Notes under the pieces: generated by a model
What the model was told of the DNA's origin: nothing
The model's database searches: none
The model's input: only the letters and a program-made list of their open reading frames with translations
Assembly (NCBI GenBank): GCA_030599405.1
Contig: JAUVOB010000104.1
Coordinates: 1 to 6,112 of the forward strand
DNA from: Chloroflexota bacterium
GTDB lineage: Bacteria > Chloroflexota > Anaerolineae > Promineifilales > Promineifilaceae
Reading direction: 5' to 3'
Length of the DNA: 6,112 nucleotides
In this document: piece by piece, positions 5,073 through 6,112 of the stretch
Numbering within the stretch: position 1 is the first letter of the stretch
Layout of the letters: each line of letters opens with the position of its first letter
Translations under genes and position numbers: made by a program

Positions 5073-5747
5073 ATGGAGATTTCGATCATAACGACACCCT
5101 TTGTCCTCAACGTCTCAGTCAACTGCTACCTGGTAAAAACAGGTGAGAGGTACGTCCTGATAGACACGGGAAGGAAGGGCAAACGCTCCACTATCGAAAG
5201 TGAGATTGAGAAAGCTGGCTGCCGGCGGGGGGACCTTCAGCTCATCATCCTGACCCATGGCGATTTTGACCATTCCGCCAATGCCGCCTATCTCCGCGAA
5301 AAGCACGACACGGAAATAGCGATGCACTATGACGATCTGGGCATGGTCGAACAGGGTGACATGACCTGGAACAGAAAGAAACCGAATGTGCTTGTCGGCG
5401 CGCTGTTCAGTTTGTTCATCAGGTTGGGTGAATCGGATAGGTTCACGGCCGATATTTATCTCAAGGAAGGAGATGACCTCTCAGAATACGGATTCGACGG
5501 CACTGTTCTCGAACTTCCGGGGCACTCAAAAGGTTCTATTGGACTCCTGGCGTCAGGTGGCGAGCTCTTCTGCGGAGACTTGCTCGGAAACCTAAAAAAA
5601 CCAGAGTTATGGTCCATTATCGACGACCCGGTTGCGGCCGCTACCAGCCTCAGAAAACTGAAAGGTCGGGATATTGAGACGGTTTATCCTGGGCACGGGA
5701 AACCCTTCGCGATGGAGGAGTTACAGCTGCCAGACTCGTCGAAGTAG
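5073..5747 (+). CDS. MBL-fold metallo-hydrolase (glyoxalase II-like)
   Basis: The protein has 224 residues with the metallo-beta-lactamase fold and its metal-ligand motifs in order: THGDFDH (61-67), His151 in LPGHSKGS, Asp169 in FCGDLLGN and His208 in VYPGHGKPF. The first motif is H-x-D-x-D-H rather than the canonical H-x-H-x-D-H, with Asp64 where the second histidine usually sits. I believe this variant is shared by a subgroup of the family rather than being a lesion. The N-terminal strands include VNCYLVKTGERYVLIDTG (16-33), the usual opening of the fold. Members are cytoplasmic hydrolases of thioesters, lactones, phosphodiesters or similar substrates, and the substrate here cannot be assigned. 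There is no signal peptide. ATG 5073 has AGGAAGGA at 5053-5060, 12 nt upstream, which is slightly long. The gene is divergent from the secreted-protein gene and nothing follows it in an operon. Confidence 0.87.
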   Translation: MEISIITTPFVLNVSVNCYLVKTGERYVLIDTGRKGKRSTIESEIEKAGCRRGDLQLIILTHGDFDHSANAAYLREKHDTEIAMHYDDLGMVEQGDMTWNRKKPNVLVGALFSLFIRLGESDRFTADIYLKEGDDLSEYGFDGTVLELPGHSKGSIGLLASGGELFCGDLLGNLKKPELWSIIDDPVAAATSLRKLKGRDIETVYPGHGKPFAMEELQLPDSSK

Positions 5748-6112
5748 ATTTAGCGTGGTTAATCGAGGGTGCAACTCTGGTCTGTGGTGTCTATATCAGA
5801 GCGTGCGCCTGGCGGGGGTCTACACTGTCAGCAGCTCATCCCTTCTATTTCTCGCCGACCAAATCAGTGAGGGTTGCCGCACAATCCCGAGCAATCCAGG
5901 CAAACCAACGCTGGCCGACAGATGCCTGGCTGCCCTTGAGTAAAAGTGCGATCAGGAGGTCGATATTGGGCGATTGGCGTTGGCATTCAGGGTCATGCGA
6001 TATTCGTACTAGCGCCGATCGCCGATGCCGCATATCAATAATCAGGCCAGACCTTCATAATTCAGTCCACCGGTATATTCGCTTGGTCATAATGTGGGGT
6101 GTGCAATCAAAG
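5748..6112. other. No identifiable gene in the terminal 365 bp; weak minus-strand ORF and a long-looped inverted repeat
   Basis: The best open frame is on the minus strand, 5845-6033, with 62 codons. It is open back to an in-frame stop at 6055-6057. Its C-terminal half (NIDLLIALLLKG, then VGQRWFAWIARD) looks protein-like, but the N-terminal half is rich in Arg, His and Ser and I recognise no family. It has no convincing Shine-Dalgarno and could be a decayed gene end. On the plus strand AGGAGG (5954-5959) precedes a TTG at 5966 that stays open to the window edge, but the encoded residues are unlike a real protein. Confidence 0.4.
5969..6023 (+). repeat. Inverted repeat capable of forming a 15-pair RNA stem
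   Basis: 5969-5983 (GGCGATTGGCGTTGG) can pair with 6009-6023 (CTAGCGCCGATCGCC) over 15 positions, 12 Watson-Crick and three G·U, around a 25-base loop. The G·U pairs favour a plus-strand transcript, because on the other strand they become A/C mismatches. It is 221 bp beyond the MBL stop, far for a terminator, and has no T run. Function unknown. Confidence 0.35.

Noticed and set aside
5966..6112. Plus-strand frame from TTG 5966 behind AGGAGG (5954-5959), open to the window edge.
   Set aside because: The Shine-Dalgarno spacing is good, but the encoded residues are dominated by Arg, Trp, His, Ser and Cys in an order unlike a natural protein, and the frame cannot be followed past the window.

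Overview
This is a bacterial chromosomal window of mixed, loosely packed single genes. It contains no rRNA, tRNA or CRISPR array that I can see. The gene set is an ABC-2-type permease tail, a lipoprotein with an FGE-sulfatase fold, a DUF606 small transporter, a DinB-superfamily protein, a YcaQ-type DNA glycosylase, a small secreted protein of unknown function and an MBL-fold hydrolase. Together with gaps of 150-430 bp and mid-range base composition, this fits an environmental bacterium. A Chloroflexota-like lineage is my best guess, from general familiarity with such gene sets. No phylogenetic marker is present, so that is inference only.

Layout: 2-94 (+) is the C-terminal end of a membrane protein, followed by a short hairpin. 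173-1135 (+) encodes the lipoprotein, which lacks the cysteine pair of true formylglycine-generating enzymes. 1425-1874 (+) encodes a five-helix DUF606/YdcZ-type transporter behind an unusually long Shine-Dalgarno sequence. 2042-2497 (+) encodes a DinB-like metal-binding protein. It is preceded by a possible 17-codon leader ORF whose stop overlaps its GTG start, and by segments that can pair in two mutually exclusive ways. 2594-2842 (-) is a truncated C-terminal remnant of an IS256-family transposase. 2921-4147 (+) encodes the YcaQ-like glycosylase. A perfect 12-bp hairpin (4262-4291) separates it from the convergent secreted protein gene at 4344-4796 (-). A divergent spacer with a 15-bp tandem repeat leads to the MBL-fold hydrolase at 5073-5747 (+). 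The last 365 bp contain no gene I can identify, only a weak minus-strand ORF and a long-looped inverted repeat.

The genes do not form an evident pathway or operon. Each has its own spacing and signals, and the transposase scrap shows that the area has been disturbed by mobile DNA. I found no convincing new multi-gene system. The most testable points are the possible translational switch ahead of the DinB-like gene, the non-catalytic FGE-fold lipoprotein and the uncharacterised secreted protein.
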